The position numbers and the translations under genes were made by a program. From contig REED01000065.1 in NCBI GenBank assembly GCA_007695225.1, forward strand, positions 1 through 46,547: 46,547 bases of DNA, given 5' to 3'. The notes under the pieces were generated by a model that was not told where the DNA came from, did no database searches, and saw nothing but the letters and a program-made list of their open reading frames with translations. Below are positions 9,167-17,860 of the stretch, in pieces. Within the stretch, counting starts at the first letter, position 1; each line of letters begins with the position of its first letter. The stretch comes from Gemmatimonadales bacterium (lineage in GTDB: Bacteria; Gemmatimonadota; Gemmatimonadetes; Longimicrobiales; Gaopeijiaceae).

Positions 9167-10113
9167 CCCGGACCGAGCCCACCGAGCCATCCACCGAGGC
9201 CACCGAAGCCACAGCGACCTCCAAGGCTTTTTTCCGTCACCTGGCCGACGAGCGCCAGCTGGCCCCCCATACCCTGACGGCCTACCGCCGCGACCTTCGG
9301 GACCTGGGAGACTTCCTGACGGGGTACTACGGTACGCCCGAATGGCGCTGGAGCGACGTGGATCGACTGACCCTCCGCGCGTTCATGGGATGGGGAGAAC
9401 GGAAAGGACTGGCCCGACGCACCCTGGCGCGAAAACTCTCCGCGGTACGGACCTTCTTCCGATTCCTCCACGCCGAGGAGCTTCTTGACCAGAACCCCGC
9501 CCGTACGGTCCGGTCTCCCCGGGGTGAGCGGCGTCTCCCTGAGCATGTGGGACGCCAGGAGCTGGACCGGGTCTTCGCCCTGGCCGAGACGGAGGCGGCG
9601 GCCAACACCCTGCCAGGGACCCGCTCCCTCCTCATCCTGGAGCTCCTCTACGGAAGCGGACTCCGCCTGGCGGAACTCCATGGCCTGGATGTGGAGGCGA
9701 TGGACGTGGTGGGCGAACAGGTGAAGGTGCTGGGAAAGGGGCGCAAGGAGCGCATCGTTCCCCTTACCCGGTCAGCCGTCCGCGCCCTGCGACGCTATGA
9801 GCCCCGGAGGGAGGAGACGGGAGTGTCCTCCCGGAGAGGCCCTCTCCTGGTGAACCCCCGGGGGGAGCGTCTTTCCCGGAGGACCATCCAGAAGACGGTC
9901 CGGAAGGTGCTGGAGGAGGCCGGGGCGGGCGCCGGGGTGAGCACCCACTCTCTCCGACACTCTTTCGCCACCCACCTGGTGGATGGCGGTGCTGACCTCA
10001 TGGCGGTGAAGGAACTACTGGGTCACGTTTCCCTGAATACGACCCAGATCTATACCCACACTTCAAAGGAGCGTCTCCAGCGGGTGTACCGGAGCGCTCA
10101 TCCCAGGTCATGA
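9163..10113 (+). CDS. xerC: Tyrosine recombinase XerC
   Basis: Site-specific recombinase that resolves chromosome dimers at dif. The 316-residue protein has an N-terminal SAM-like core-binding domain (about 20-110) and a catalytic domain with the full set of residues: Arg in [10 protein letters not shown], Lys in GKGRKER, His-X-X-Arg in [11 protein letters not shown], the second His in [11 protein letters not shown] and the nucleophile Tyr in IYTHTS. The ATG at 9163 overlaps the trmFO stop (ATGA), and the stop overlaps the hslV start (ATGA). The first 20 residues are Thr/Glu-rich and not conserved. Its place between trmFO and hslV points to the chromosomal recombinase rather than a mobile-element integrase. 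Confidence 0.94.
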   Translation: MTRTEPTEPSTEATEATATSKAFFRHLADERQLAPHTLTAYRRDLRDLGDFLTGYYGTPEWRWSDVDRLTLRAFMGWGERKGLARRTLARKLSAVRTFFRFLHAEELLDQNPARTVRSPRGERRLPEHVGRQELDRVFALAETEAAANTLPGTRSLLILELLYGSGLRLAELHGLDVEAMDVVGEQVKVLGKGRKERIVPLTRSAVRALRRYEPRREETGVSSRRGPLLVNPRGERLSRRTIQKTVRKVLEEAGAGAGVSTHSLRHSFATHLVDGGADLMAVKELLGHVSLNTTQIYTHTSKERLQRVYRSAHPRS

Positions 10114-10700
10114 CGATGACGAATTCGAATGGATCCCGCCCCCGGGTTCGATCCACCACGGTGGTGGCGGTGCGGCGGGGAGACCAGGTGGCCATGGCCG
10201 CCGATGGACAGGTCACCATGGGTGATACGGTGGTGAAGGGAACCGCCACCAAGGTGCGAACCCTCAAGGGCGGCCGCATCCTGGCGGGCTTTGCCGGAGG
10301 AGTGGCAGATGCCTTCACCCTCTTCGAGAAGCTCGAGGAGAAGCTGGAGCGCTACCCGGGCAACCTCACCCGGGCGTGCGTCGAGTTGGCGAAGGACTGG
10401 CGGATGGATCGGTACCTTCGCCGGCTCGATGCCCTTCTCCTCGTGGCGGACCGGGGTCATCTCTTCCTCGTGAGCGGGGACGGAAATGTCCTGGAGCCCG
10501 ACGAGGATGTGGCGGCCATCGGCTCAGGGGGTGCCTTCGCCCTGGCGGCGGCCCGGGCGCTGCGGAGCCGCACCGAGCTGTCCCCGGCGGAGATCGCCAG
10601 GGAGGCGCTCCTCATCGCCGCGGAAATCTGCATCTATACCAACGACAGCATCACTCTCCTGGAGCTGGGCGACGGGAGCGGGGAAGGGGTTTCTGAATGA
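10110..10700 (+). CDS. hslV: ATP-dependent protease peptidase subunit HslV
   Basis: Proteasome-related threonine peptidase that forms a double hexamer capped by HslU. The core is typical: [21 protein letters not shown], then [10 protein letters not shown], the central ELAKDW segment and the C-terminal [10 protein letters not shown]. The catalytic Thr must be N-terminal in the mature enzyme; here it is Thr16 (or Thr17), so translation from the ATG at 10110 predicts a propeptide of about 15 residues, longer than the single Met of E. coli HslV. A second in-frame ATG at 10116 would still leave 13 extra residues. Both ends overlap neighbours by 4 bases (xerC and hslU), indicating translational coupling and matched output with HslU. 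Confidence 0.96.
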   Translation: MTMTNSNGSRPRVRSTTVVAVRRGDQVAMAADGQVTMGDTVVKGTATKVRTLKGGRILAGFAGGVADAFTLFEKLEEKLERYPGNLTRACVELAKDWRMDRYLRRLDALLLVADRGHLFLVSGDGNVLEPDEDVAAIGSGGAFALAAARALRSRTELSPAEIAREALLIAAEICIYTNDSITLLELGDGSGEGVSE

Positions 10701-12433
10701 CGGACCGAACGCAGGAAGAAGAGTTGCAGGGCGCCACCGCCGACCAGGTCGAGGTGACACCGGAGGCTGGAGGAGGCGAAGGGGTCGGCAACGGGAACTC
10801 GCCGGCGAATCCCCTGGCCCCCGAGTGGCTGGACGAGCTCACTCCACGACAGATCGTAGGGGAGCTGGACCGCTACATCATCGGGCAGGACGCCGCGAAG
10901 AAGGCGGTGGCCATCGCGCTCCGTAACCGCTGGCGGCGTCAGCGGGTGGAAGAGGAGCTTCGGGAGGAGATCGCGCCCAACAACCTCATCCTCATCGGAC
11001 CCACGGGGGTGGGAAAGACGGAAATCGCCCGTCGGCTGGCCCGGCTGGCCGGCGCCCCCTTCGTCAAGGTGGAGGCCTCGAAGTTCACCGAGGTGGGCTA
11101 CGTGGGTCGGGACGTGGAGTCCATGATCCGGGATCTGGTGGACACCGCCGTGAGCCTGGTCCGGGTCGAGCTCGAGGACGAGGTCCAGGAACGGGCCGAG
11201 CTGGCTGCGGAAGAGCGGCTTCTGGACCTCCTTTTCCCCACTTCGGAAGGAGGGGAGATGCGGGTGGAGACCCAGCGGGTCACCCGGGAGGAACTCCAGG
11301 ACCTTCAGGGGGGTGCGGGTTCCAGGCCCTCGGGTTCGGGGATCAGCTCGGACGCCCCCTCCGGATCGACCGCTCCCGATTCCGATGCCCCCCGGGTCTT
11401 CGTCGCCGGTTCCGCCGGCGTCTCGGAGGCGCCACTGGGAACAGGAGCGGACCGCCCCGCCGATGCCTCCGCCGATGCCACGGACGCCGGGACGGGTGCC
11501 GGGGAGATCCCCGGCGGTGGAGCCCCTCGTGAGGAGCTCACCCTGAAGGAGCGCAGGGCCCGGACCCGGGAGAAGCTCCGAAAGCTCCTCAAGGACGGGA
11601 AGCTGGAGGACCGGGAGGTGGAGATGGAGGTCCATCAGACGGCCAACCTGGACGGGATGATGATCCCCATGGGGATGGACTCCATGGACCACAACTTCAC
11701 CGAGATGCTCCAGGAGATGCTCCCCAGGAGAACGAAGCGTCGGTCCATGAAAGTCGGGGAAGCACGTCGGATCCTCATCCAGGAGGAACTGGACCGACTG
11801 GTGGACATGGATGAGGTGGTGAACGAGGCCATGGACCGCACCGAGGAAATGGGCATCGTCTTCCTCGATGAGATCGACAAGATCGCGGGGGAGCGGGGGG
11901 GGGCAGGTCCCGACGTGAGCCGGCAAGGGGTGCAGCGGGACCTCCTCCCCATTGTGGAGGGGTCCAACGTCCAGACCAAGTACGGCCTCGTCCGGACCGA
12001 CCACATCCTCTTCATCGCCGCAGGGGCCTTCCACGTGGCCAAGCCCTCGGACCTCATCCCTGAACTCCAGGGGCGTTTCCCCATCCGGGTGGAGCTCAAG
12101 TCCCTGGACGAGAAGGATTTCGTACGGATTCTCACCGAGCCGAAGAACGCCCTCCTTCACCAGTACCGGGCCCTCATCCAGACCGAAGGGGCCACGCTGA
12201 CCTTCTCCGAGGACGGGACGCACGAGATCGCCAGGATCGCTGCACGCCTCAATGATCGGATGGAGAACATCGGGGCCCGTCGCCTCCAGACCGTCATGAC
12301 CACCCTTCTGGAGGAGGTCCTCTTCGCCCTTCCCGAGTCGGGGGTGACGTCGGTGGCCGTGGATCGATCCTTTGTCCTTTCGCATCTGGAGGCCATCGTG
12401 GAGGACGAGGACCTCCGGCGGTACATTCTCTGA
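10697..12433 (+). CDS. hslU: HslU unfoldase ATPase, with enlarged I domain
   Basis: AAA+ ATPase that unfolds substrates and feeds them to HslV. It shows [25 protein letters not shown], Walker A GPTGVGKT (101-108), [14 protein letters not shown], Walker [11 protein letters not shown] (about 385-394) and the C-terminal LRRYIL tail that docks into HslV. At 578 residues it is about 135 longer than E. coli HslU. The extra length comes from a Gly/Glu-rich N-terminal extension of about 45 residues and an insertion of about 70 residues (about 205-275) rich in Ser, Gly, Ala, Asp and Pro inside the I domain, the region that contacts substrate. The reading frame and codon style stay normal through the insertion, so it is not a frameshift. 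The start overlaps the hslV stop as ATGA. Confidence 0.96.
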   Translation: MTDRTQEEELQGATADQVEVTPEAGGGEGVGNGNSPANPLAPEWLDELTPRQIVGELDRYIIGQDAAKKAVAIALRNRWRRQRVEEELREEIAPNNLILIGPTGVGKTEIARRLARLAGAPFVKVEASKFTEVGYVGRDVESMIRDLVDTAVSLVRVELEDEVQERAELAAEERLLDLLFPTSEGGEMRVETQRVTREELQDLQGGAGSRPSGSGISSDAPSGSTAPDSDAPRVFVAGSAGVSEAPLGTGADRPADASADATDAGTGAGEIPGGGAPREELTLKERRARTREKLRKLLKDGKLEDREVEMEVHQTANLDGMMIPMGMDSMDHNFTEMLQEMLPRRTKRRSMKVGEARRILIQEELDRLVDMDEVVNEAMDRTEEMGIVFLDEIDKIAGERGGAGPDVSRQGVQRDLLPIVEGSNVQTKYGLVRTDHILFIAAGAFHVAKPSDLIPELQGRFPIRVELKSLDEKDFVRILTEPKNALLHQYRALIQTEGATLTFSEDGTHEIARIAARLNDRMENIGARRLQTVMTTLLEEVLFALPESGVTSVAVDRSFVLSHLEAIVEDEDLRRYIL

Positions 12434-12436
12434 GCC

Positions 12437-13363
12437 ATGACGGACTTTCTCCCTCCTTCGCCCCTGCGCCACTTCCTCGAGCTCACCGACCTCTCCAGGT
12501 CGGAGCTCCTGGAGGTGCTGGCCCTGGGTCGGCGCCTCAAATCCGGGGAGGGGGGAGGCGGAAGGCCCCTCGGGGGCCGGACCATGGCCCTCATCTTCCG
12601 GAAGCATTCTACCCGGACCCGCGTCTCTTTCGAGGTGGCCCTCCACCAACTGGGCGCCCATTCCATCTTTCTCTCCGACCGGGATACCCAGATCGGACGG
12701 GGCGAATCCATGGCCGACACCGCCCGGGTCCTCTCGGGATATGTGGACGGAATCATGATCCGGACGTTCGAGCACGAGGAGGTGGAGGAGCTGGCGGCCT
12801 ACGCTGGGATTCCGGTGATCAACAGCCTTACCGACCGGGTCCATCCCTGTCAGCTCCTGGCCGACCTCATGGTCCTGCAGGAAGAGTTCGGGGAAGAACT
12901 CCGAGGCCTGCGGGTGGCGTGGGTGGGCGACGGCAACAATGTCGCCAACTCCTGGCTGAACGCCTCGGCCCTTCTGGGCTTCGAGCTCCGCCTGGCGGTG
13001 CCGGAGGGGTGCGAACCGGACCCGGGGATCCTCGCCCGGGCCCGGGCTGCGGCTCCGGTGACCCTGACCCGGGATCCGGTGGAGGCGGTGGCCGGGGCCC
13101 ACGCGGTGAACACCGATGTCTGGGCGTCCATGGGCCAGGAAGCAGAGGTGGAGCGCCGTCACGCCCTCTTCCGTCCCTTCCAGGTCACCAGCGCCCTCAT
13201 GGAGGAGGCCGACCCCTCGGCCGTATTCCTCCACTGCCTGCCCGTCCACCGGGGAGAGGAGGTGACCCCGGAGGTCATCGACGGGCCCCGCTCCCGGGTC
13301 TTCTCCCAGTCGGAGAACCGGCTGCACGGACAGAAGGCACTCCTCCTCCACCTCATGACCTGA
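12437..13363 (+). CDS. argF: Ornithine carbamoyltransferase
   Basis: Transfers the carbamoyl group from carbamoyl phosphate to ornithine, giving citrulline in arginine biosynthesis. The 308-residue protein has the carbamoyl-phosphate motif STRTRVSFE, the HPCQLLADL motif, the ornithine-loop segment DVWASMGQE and FLHCLPVHRGEEV with the catalytic Cys. The HCLP and SMG signatures favour ornithine rather than aspartate as the acceptor. Acetylornithine carbamoyltransferase is less likely but not excluded from sequence alone. The start lies 3 bases after hslU, so it appears to be read with the hslVU genes. No other arginine genes are in the window. Confidence 0.93.
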   Translation: MTDFLPPSPLRHFLELTDLSRSELLEVLALGRRLKSGEGGGGRPLGGRTMALIFRKHSTRTRVSFEVALHQLGAHSIFLSDRDTQIGRGESMADTARVLSGYVDGIMIRTFEHEEVEELAAYAGIPVINSLTDRVHPCQLLADLMVLQEEFGEELRGLRVAWVGDGNNVANSWLNASALLGFELRLAVPEGCEPDPGILARARAAAPVTLTRDPVEAVAGAHAVNTDVWASMGQEAEVERRHALFRPFQVTSALMEEADPSAVFLHCLPVHRGEEVTPEVIDGPRSRVFSQSENRLHGQKALLLHLMT

Positions 13364-13404
13364 CCCCAACTTCCCCCCCGCCGAGAACCCGGAGGACCGA
13401 GCCC

Positions 13405-14517
13405 ATGAGCGACGCACTCAAGCAGACGCCCCTGCACGATGAGCACCTCCGCCTGAGGGGGAAGATGGTGTCCTTCGCAGGCTATGCCATGCCGGTCCAG
13501 TTCCCGTCGGGGATTCAGGCCGAGCACCGGGCCGTGCGGGAGGCCGCCGGACTCTTCGATGTCTCCCACATGGGGGAGTTCCACCTGGCGGGCCCCGACG
13601 CCCTGGGGCTGGTGCAGGAGGTGACGGTGAACGACGCCTCCACCCTGGAGGTCGGGCAGGCCCAGTACTCGGCCCTCTGCCAGGAGGACGGGGGGGTCCT
13701 GGACGATCTGCTGGTCTACCGGACCGGAAGCGAGGAGTATCTCCTGGTGGTGAACGCGGCGAACCGGGCGGTGGACTGGGATCAGGTGTCCACCCATGCC
13801 GGCGGAAGGGAGTTGGAACTCGAGGACCGCTCCGACGCCTATGGCCTCCTGGCCCTTCAGGGCCCTCGGGCCGAGGAGATCCTGGCCCGGGTCACCGATG
13901 TGGAACTGGCGGGCCTGGGATACTATCGCTGCGCCCACGGGTCGATTGCGGGGGTTCAGGGGCTGGTGGCCCGCACCGGCTACACGGGTGAGGATGGCTT
14001 TGAGCTCTATCTCCCCTCGGGGGAGACGGCCATGGTCTGGAGGACCCTTCTGGAGGAGGGGGCCCCGGCAGGCATCCTTCCTGCAGGGCTGGGGGCCCGG
14101 GATACCCTCCGCCTGGAGATGGGATATGCCCTCTACGGGAACGACCTGGACCGGGAACACACCGCCCTGGAGTCGGGACTGGGATGGATCGTGAAGTTGG
14201 AGAAGGGTGCCTTCGTGGGTAGGGAGGCCCTCGTCCGGCAGAAGGAGGCCGGGGTAAAGCGGCGCCTGGTCGGGATCCGACTCGCCGATCGCGGGTTTCC
14301 CCGCCCGGGGTACCCGGTGGTGGTGGATGGCACCGAAGTGGGATCCCTCACCTCCGGGACGGTGAGTCCCTCCCTGGGCGACGGGATCGCCCTGGCGTAC
14401 CTCCCGGTGGAACATGCGAAACCGGACACGCCGGTGGCGATCCGGGTTCGGGACCGGGAGATCCCCGGGAGAGTCCAGCGCCCGCCCTTCTACACCGGGG
14501 GATCGATCCGCCGGTGA
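13405..14517 (+). CDS. gcvT: Glycine cleavage system T protein (aminomethyltransferase)
   Basis: Transfers the methylene group from aminomethyl-lipoyl GcvH to tetrahydrofolate and releases ammonia. The 370-residue protein shows VSFAGYAMPVQF, FDVSHMGEF, DGGVLDDLLVYR with the catalytic Asp, ARTGYTGEDGFELY, PAGLGARDTLRLEMGY and the C-terminal barrel with SGTVSPSLGDGIALAY. These motifs separate it from the related Fe-S repair protein YgfZ. GGAGGA 8 bases upstream supports the ATG at 13405. gcvH and gcvP are not in the window. Its product feeds the one-carbon folate pool that TrmFO, encoded nearby, also uses. Confidence 0.96.
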   Translation: MSDALKQTPLHDEHLRLRGKMVSFAGYAMPVQFPSGIQAEHRAVREAAGLFDVSHMGEFHLAGPDALGLVQEVTVNDASTLEVGQAQYSALCQEDGGVLDDLLVYRTGSEEYLLVVNAANRAVDWDQVSTHAGGRELELEDRSDAYGLLALQGPRAEEILARVTDVELAGLGYYRCAHGSIAGVQGLVARTGYTGEDGFELYLPSGETAMVWRTLLEEGAPAGILPAGLGARDTLRLEMGYALYGNDLDREHTALESGLGWIVKLEKGAFVGREALVRQKEAGVKRRLVGIRLADRGFPRPGYPVVVDGTEVGSLTSGTVSPSLGDGIALAYLPVEHAKPDTPVAIRVRDREIPGRVQRPPFYTGGSIRR

Positions 14518-14545
14518 GTTCCGGTCTCCCCAGCCGCCCCCGGCC

Positions 14546-16312
14546 ATGAGCGACGTCGTCCTCATCTCCACCCACCGGCTCCCCCTGGCGGGAGCCCTGC
14601 GGGAGGCCTTCCAGGCGGAAGGCTTCCGGGTGGATCTGGTCCCCGGCCCCGACCATCTCCCTGCCCCTCCCTCGGTGGTGAAGCCCGGTACCCCTCCGCC
14701 CTCGTCAGAGCGCGACGCTCCGGTCCCGGCGCTCCTGGTCCTTACCGGAGAGGGGGAGGAGGGGGGGGAAGTCTGGCGGGACTCGGTGAGTCCCGGGAGT
14801 GAGGTGCCCATCTTCACCGCTCTGCCCGGGGACGGCGGCCGTGTCCGGGGGCGGGAACTGGGCGCGGTGGAGGTCTTCGGCCCGGACCCCTCTCCTGACG
14901 AGGTTGCCCTGGTGGGTCGGCGGACCGTGGAGCGGCGTCGGCTTCAGCACCTCACCGGGATCGTGGGGGAGTCGGAGGCGATCCGCGAGTTGCTGGAGCG
15001 GGTGGTCCAGATGGCCCCGGTGGATTCCACCGTCCTCCTCACCGGGGAAAGTGGGACCGGAAAGGAGCTGGTGGCCCGGGGTCTCCATGCCCTTTCTCCT
15101 CGCCGCCATCGGGGGTTCCTTGCGGTGAATGTGGCGGCACTCTCCGAGACCCTCCTGGAAAGCGAGCTCTTCGGCCATGAGAAGGGGGCGTTCACGGGGG
15201 CCATCGACACCCGGAAGGGCTTCTTCGAGCTGGCCCACAAGGGCACCCTCTTCCTGGACGAGATCGGGGAGATGCCCCTCTCCACCCAGACGAAGCTCCT
15301 CCGGGTCCTGGAGCAGCGGGAATTCCTGAGGGTGGGGGGAGAGCGACCCATCCAGGTGGACGTGCGCATCGTCGCCGCCACCAACCGGGACCTGAGGCAA
15401 CTGGTGGTCACGGGTGAGTTCCGGAGGGACCTCTACTACCGCCTCAACATCTTGGACCTCCGGCTTCCCCCGCTCCGGGAACGGAAGGAGGACATCCCCC
15501 TCCTGGTGCGCCACTTCATCCGCGAGGTAACGCAGCGCATGGACCGGCCGTTCCCGGGACTCCTCCCCGAGACCATGGAGGTCCTGGTCAACCACGCGTG
15601 GCCGGGAAATGTCCGGGAGCTACGGAACCTGGTGGAGAGCATGGTGGTCCTGGCTCCAAACCGGAAGATCGGACCCCAGGACATTCCCCGGGAGCTACGG
15701 GCCGGTGAGGGGCGGAACCTCCTTCCCGTCCCGTGGCAGGGAACCCCATCCGCCCTTGGGAGACAGCGGCAGGCCGGGGGCGGCGACGCGGATGGGCGCC
15801 GGGGACGCCTGGAGGAGGAGGGACGAGGAGAGCTTCGGCCGGAGCTGGAGTTTGTTTTCCGGACCCTGGTGGAACTCCGGGTGGACATGGAGGAACTCCG
15901 TAGGGAGTTCGACGCCTACCGGGAGGATCTGGACCACCGCATGGAGGATGCCGTGGAGATCTCCACGGCCCGGGATGCGCCGAGTACCCTGGGGAAGACT
16001 CCTCAGGGGAGCCTTCCCCAGGGGCGCTCGGAAATCCAGATGCAGGAAGGGGAGGCGCGTGAACTCCGCTCCGAAGACATCCCCGGACCTGGGGGCGGGC
16101 CTCGGGCCGGGGATGAAACCGACGACCGGGCCCAGGCCGAAAGCGGCGAGATCCGATTCCGTCCCGGGATGACCATGGAGGAGATGGAAGAGGAGGCCAT
16201 CCGCGCGGTCCTCCGGGAGGTGGACGGAAACCGGCGGCAGGCGGCGGAACTCCTTGGGATTGGTGAGCGGACGCTCTACCGCAAGATCCAGAAGTTCGGC
16301 ATCGACGCCTGA
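14546..16312 (+). CDS. Sigma-54-dependent activator with degenerate receiver and Fis-type HTH
   Basis: Enhancer-binding activator of sigma-54 RNA polymerase, 588 residues. The AAA+ domain (about 140-365) is complete: Walker A GESGTGKE (167-174), the sigma-54-contacting GAFTGA loop (214-219), Walker B GTLFLDEIGEM, and the DVRIVAATNRDL and YYRLNILDLRLPPLRER segments. The C-terminal 48 residues form a Fis-type helix-turn-helix (NRRQAAELLGIGERTLYRKI). The first 115 residues resemble a receiver in layout (VVLISTHRLPLAGALREAF opening) but I see no acidic phosphoacceptor where one is expected (LLVLTGEG), so phosphorylation control is doubtful. An unusually long linker (about 370-540) contains a likely coiled coil around ELRVDMEELRREFDAYRED. 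Targets cannot be read from the sequence. The start ATG is 28 bases after gcvT. Confidence 0.9.
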   Translation: MSDVVLISTHRLPLAGALREAFQAEGFRVDLVPGPDHLPAPPSVVKPGTPPPSSERDAPVPALLVLTGEGEEGGEVWRDSVSPGSEVPIFTALPGDGGRVRGRELGAVEVFGPDPSPDEVALVGRRTVERRRLQHLTGIVGESEAIRELLERVVQMAPVDSTVLLTGESGTGKELVARGLHALSPRRHRGFLAVNVAALSETLLESELFGHEKGAFTGAIDTRKGFFELAHKGTLFLDEIGEMPLSTQTKLLRVLEQREFLRVGGERPIQVDVRIVAATNRDLRQLVVTGEFRRDLYYRLNILDLRLPPLRERKEDIPLLVRHFIREVTQRMDRPFPGLLPETMEVLVNHAWPGNVRELRNLVESMVVLAPNRKIGPQDIPRELRAGEGRNLLPVPWQGTPSALGRQRQAGGGDADGRRGRLEEEGRGELRPELEFVFRTLVELRVDMEELRREFDAYREDLDHRMEDAVEISTARDAPSTLGKTPQGSLPQGRSEIQMQEGEARELRSEDIPGPGGGPRAGDETDDRAQAESGEIRFRPGMTMEEMEEEAIRAVLREVDGNRRQAAELLGIGERTLYRKIQKFGIDA

Positions 16313-16348
16313 CGAGGGGACGCCTGAAGGGGGGACGCCTGAAGGGGG
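16304..16348 (+). repeat. Three 15-bp tandem repeats over the activator stop codon
   Basis: GACGCCTGA recurs at 16304, 16319 and 16334, exactly 15 bases apart, each followed by a G-rich hexamer. The first copy encodes the final Asp-Ala-stop of the sigma-54 activator, so every copy carries an in-frame TGA. The array fills most of the short gap to the convergent lipoprotein gene. Confidence 0.85.
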
Positions 16349-16352
16349 GTCA

Positions 16353-17123
16353 TCACTCCCCGCTGCGCGCCCGGATCCGGTTTCGCTCTGCCTGGATCTC
16401 GGGGAGGGCTCGGTCCCAGCCTCGACTCCGAACGTCCTGGTACTCCACCGCCAGCTCTCCTTCCAGATCCACCTGCGGGGGAAAGGCGTAGACCGCCATC
16501 TGGGTCTCCCGGCCCCCGACCCGCTGCTGGGCCCACCCCGGAGTCAGGCCCCGGATCTCTACCGGCCGGTGTCGCACTCCTCGACTCACCAGGGTGAGGG
16601 CTCCAGGCTCGAAGGGAAGGGTCTCGGTTTCCGAATAGAGGGCCACCAGGAAGAGTTGGAATTCCTGGTCGGAGCCTGTCTGCTGCCGAAAGATTTCCCG
16701 GTGGGAGCGGGCCAGGGCCGAGAGGCGCTCCCAGGTATCGGGAGCGGCGGTGCGGGTCACTGATTCGGAGAGGGGGGTGAGCCTCATCTGCAGCTCTCCC
16801 CTGCGGAGGTCCACCGAGATCCGTTCCTGGCGAAGCGTCCCCAGTCCCGGAGGGAGGTCGGCGCCGGCGTCTCCGGCGACGGCCTCCGGTGTGGCGGCCT
16901 CCGTGGGGGTTGGATGCAGGGCCGCGTCCGGATCGCGATCACCCACGGCCGGGGCCGGCCGGGCTCCTGGGGTTGCCCCTTCTCCCGGCCTACCGGATTC
17001 CGACTCGGAGAAGATCAGTCCGCACCCCGGGACCAAGAGGAGGAGAGGGAAGAGGAGGGAGCCCCACAGCGATCCACCCGTCCAGCGACGCGCCCAGCGG
17101 CGCGGACGCGCCTGGACACACAC
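16353..17123 (-). CDS. Lipoprotein of unknown function
   Basis: A 256-residue predicted lipoprotein: a basic N-terminus (QARPRRWARRW), a hydrophobic core SLLFPLLLLVPGC and a lipobox-like LVPGC with the Cys near residue 34. An Ala/Pro/Asp-rich linker to about residue 90 is typical of surface tethering. The C-terminal part is probably one globular domain. It includes LRRGELQMRLTPL, a helical stretch with SALARSHREIF, FQLFLVALYSETETLPFEP and VRHRPVEIRGLTPGW. I do not recognise the family. The start is the GTG at 17123 with GGAAGGA about 10 bases upstream; an upstream GTG at 17216 is an alternative. It lies about 100 bases downstream of engB and is convergent with the sigma-54 activator. Confidence 0.7.
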   Translation of the reverse strand: MCVQARPRRWARRWTGGSLWGSLLFPLLLLVPGCGLIFSESESGRPGEGATPGARPAPAVGDRDPDAALHPTPTEAATPEAVAGDAGADLPPGLGTLRQERISVDLRRGELQMRLTPLSESVTRTAAPDTWERLSALARSHREIFRQQTGSDQEFQLFLVALYSETETLPFEPGALTLVSRGVRHRPVEIRGLTPGWAQQRVGGRETQMAVYAFPPQVDLEGELAVEYQDVRSRGWDRALPEIQAERNRIRARSGE

Positions 17124-17223
17124 CCAGGCAGGATCCTTCCGGGCACGGGCCCCACGCTGCGCCCGGGCGTTCCCCTCGAGAACGCTGTGTCGGCGGAGAG
17201 GGGCGGGGGTGTGCACGTGGAGT

Positions 17224-17811
17224 TCAGTCGAGGAGGGATTCGATGGCGGCCAACAGATCGTCCCGACCCTCTCCCGTCTTCGAGGAAAAGGGGAGTACCT
17301 GGTCCGGATCCAGTCCCAGCTTCTCCACCATGGCCGGGATGTCCCTCGACCGGCGGCTCCAGGTGAGCTTGTCCACCTTGGTGAGGACCACAAGAGTGGG
17401 AGTTCCCACCTGCGCGAGATAGGCCAGCATCTGGACGTCCTCCTCCGAAGGGTTTCGGCGGATATCCAGTAGAAAGACCACTGCCCGGGGTCCGTCGGGA
17501 CGGCCCATGTATCCCTCGATGAGGGATTTCCACCCCTCCCGGACGGCCGCCGGGGCCTGGGCGAATCCGAACCCGGGAAGGTCCACCAGGAAGAAGGCGT
17601 CGTTCACTCGGTAGAAGTTCAGCGCCTGGGTCTTCCCCGGTGTGGAGGATACGTGGGCCAGCTTCTTCTGGGTTCGCCGGAGGAGAACGTTGATGAGCGA
17701 CGACTTCCCCACGTTCGATCGACCGGCGAAGGCCACCTGGGGGAGGTCGCCGGGGAAGGGCGCCTTCGGGTCCACCAGGGTGCCGGCGTATTCCACCGCA
17801 CCAATCTTCAT
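17224..17811 (-). CDS. engB: Ribosome biogenesis GTPase EngB/YsxC
   Basis: TRAFAC-class GTPase needed for assembly of the large ribosomal subunit. The 195-residue protein has G1 GRSNVGKSS, the switch segment STPGKTQ, G3 DLPGFGFA, G4 TKVD and G5 SSKTGEG. The ATG at 17811 has GGAAAGG 8 bases upstream and gives an N-terminus (MKIGAVEYAG) like other YsxC proteins. An in-frame ATG at 17850 is possible but has no evident ribosome-binding site. It follows lon by about 50 bases; the lon-engB (lonA-ysxC) order is also well known in Bacillus. Confidence 0.95.
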   Translation of the reverse strand: MKIGAVEYAGTLVDPKAPFPGDLPQVAFAGRSNVGKSSLINVLLRRTQKKLAHVSSTPGKTQALNFYRVNDAFFLVDLPGFGFAQAPAAVREGWKSLIEGYMGRPDGPRAVVFLLDIRRNPSEEDVQMLAYLAQVGTPTLVVLTKVDKLTWSRRSRDIPAMVEKLGLDPDQVLPFSSKTGEGRDDLLAAIESLLD

Positions 17812-17860
17812 CACCAGGGCCTTTCCTGTCTCGGGGGGCGGGGTCGTCATAGGGGAGGCA

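Noticed and set aside
9163-10113. Integrase of a mobile element
   Set aside because: All catalytic residues fit XerC as well, the gene is translationally coupled to trmFO and hslV, and no att-like repeats or cargo genes are present.
10634-13417. A minus-strand frame of about 930 codons opposite hslV, hslU and argF
   Set aside because: Its composition mirrors the plus-strand coding genes and it spans three real genes; it is a by-product of high GC content.
13405-14517. YgfZ-type folate-binding protein instead of GcvT
   Set aside because: The DDL catalytic motif, GYTGEDGFE and the GLGARDTLRLEMGY segment are those of true aminomethyltransferases.
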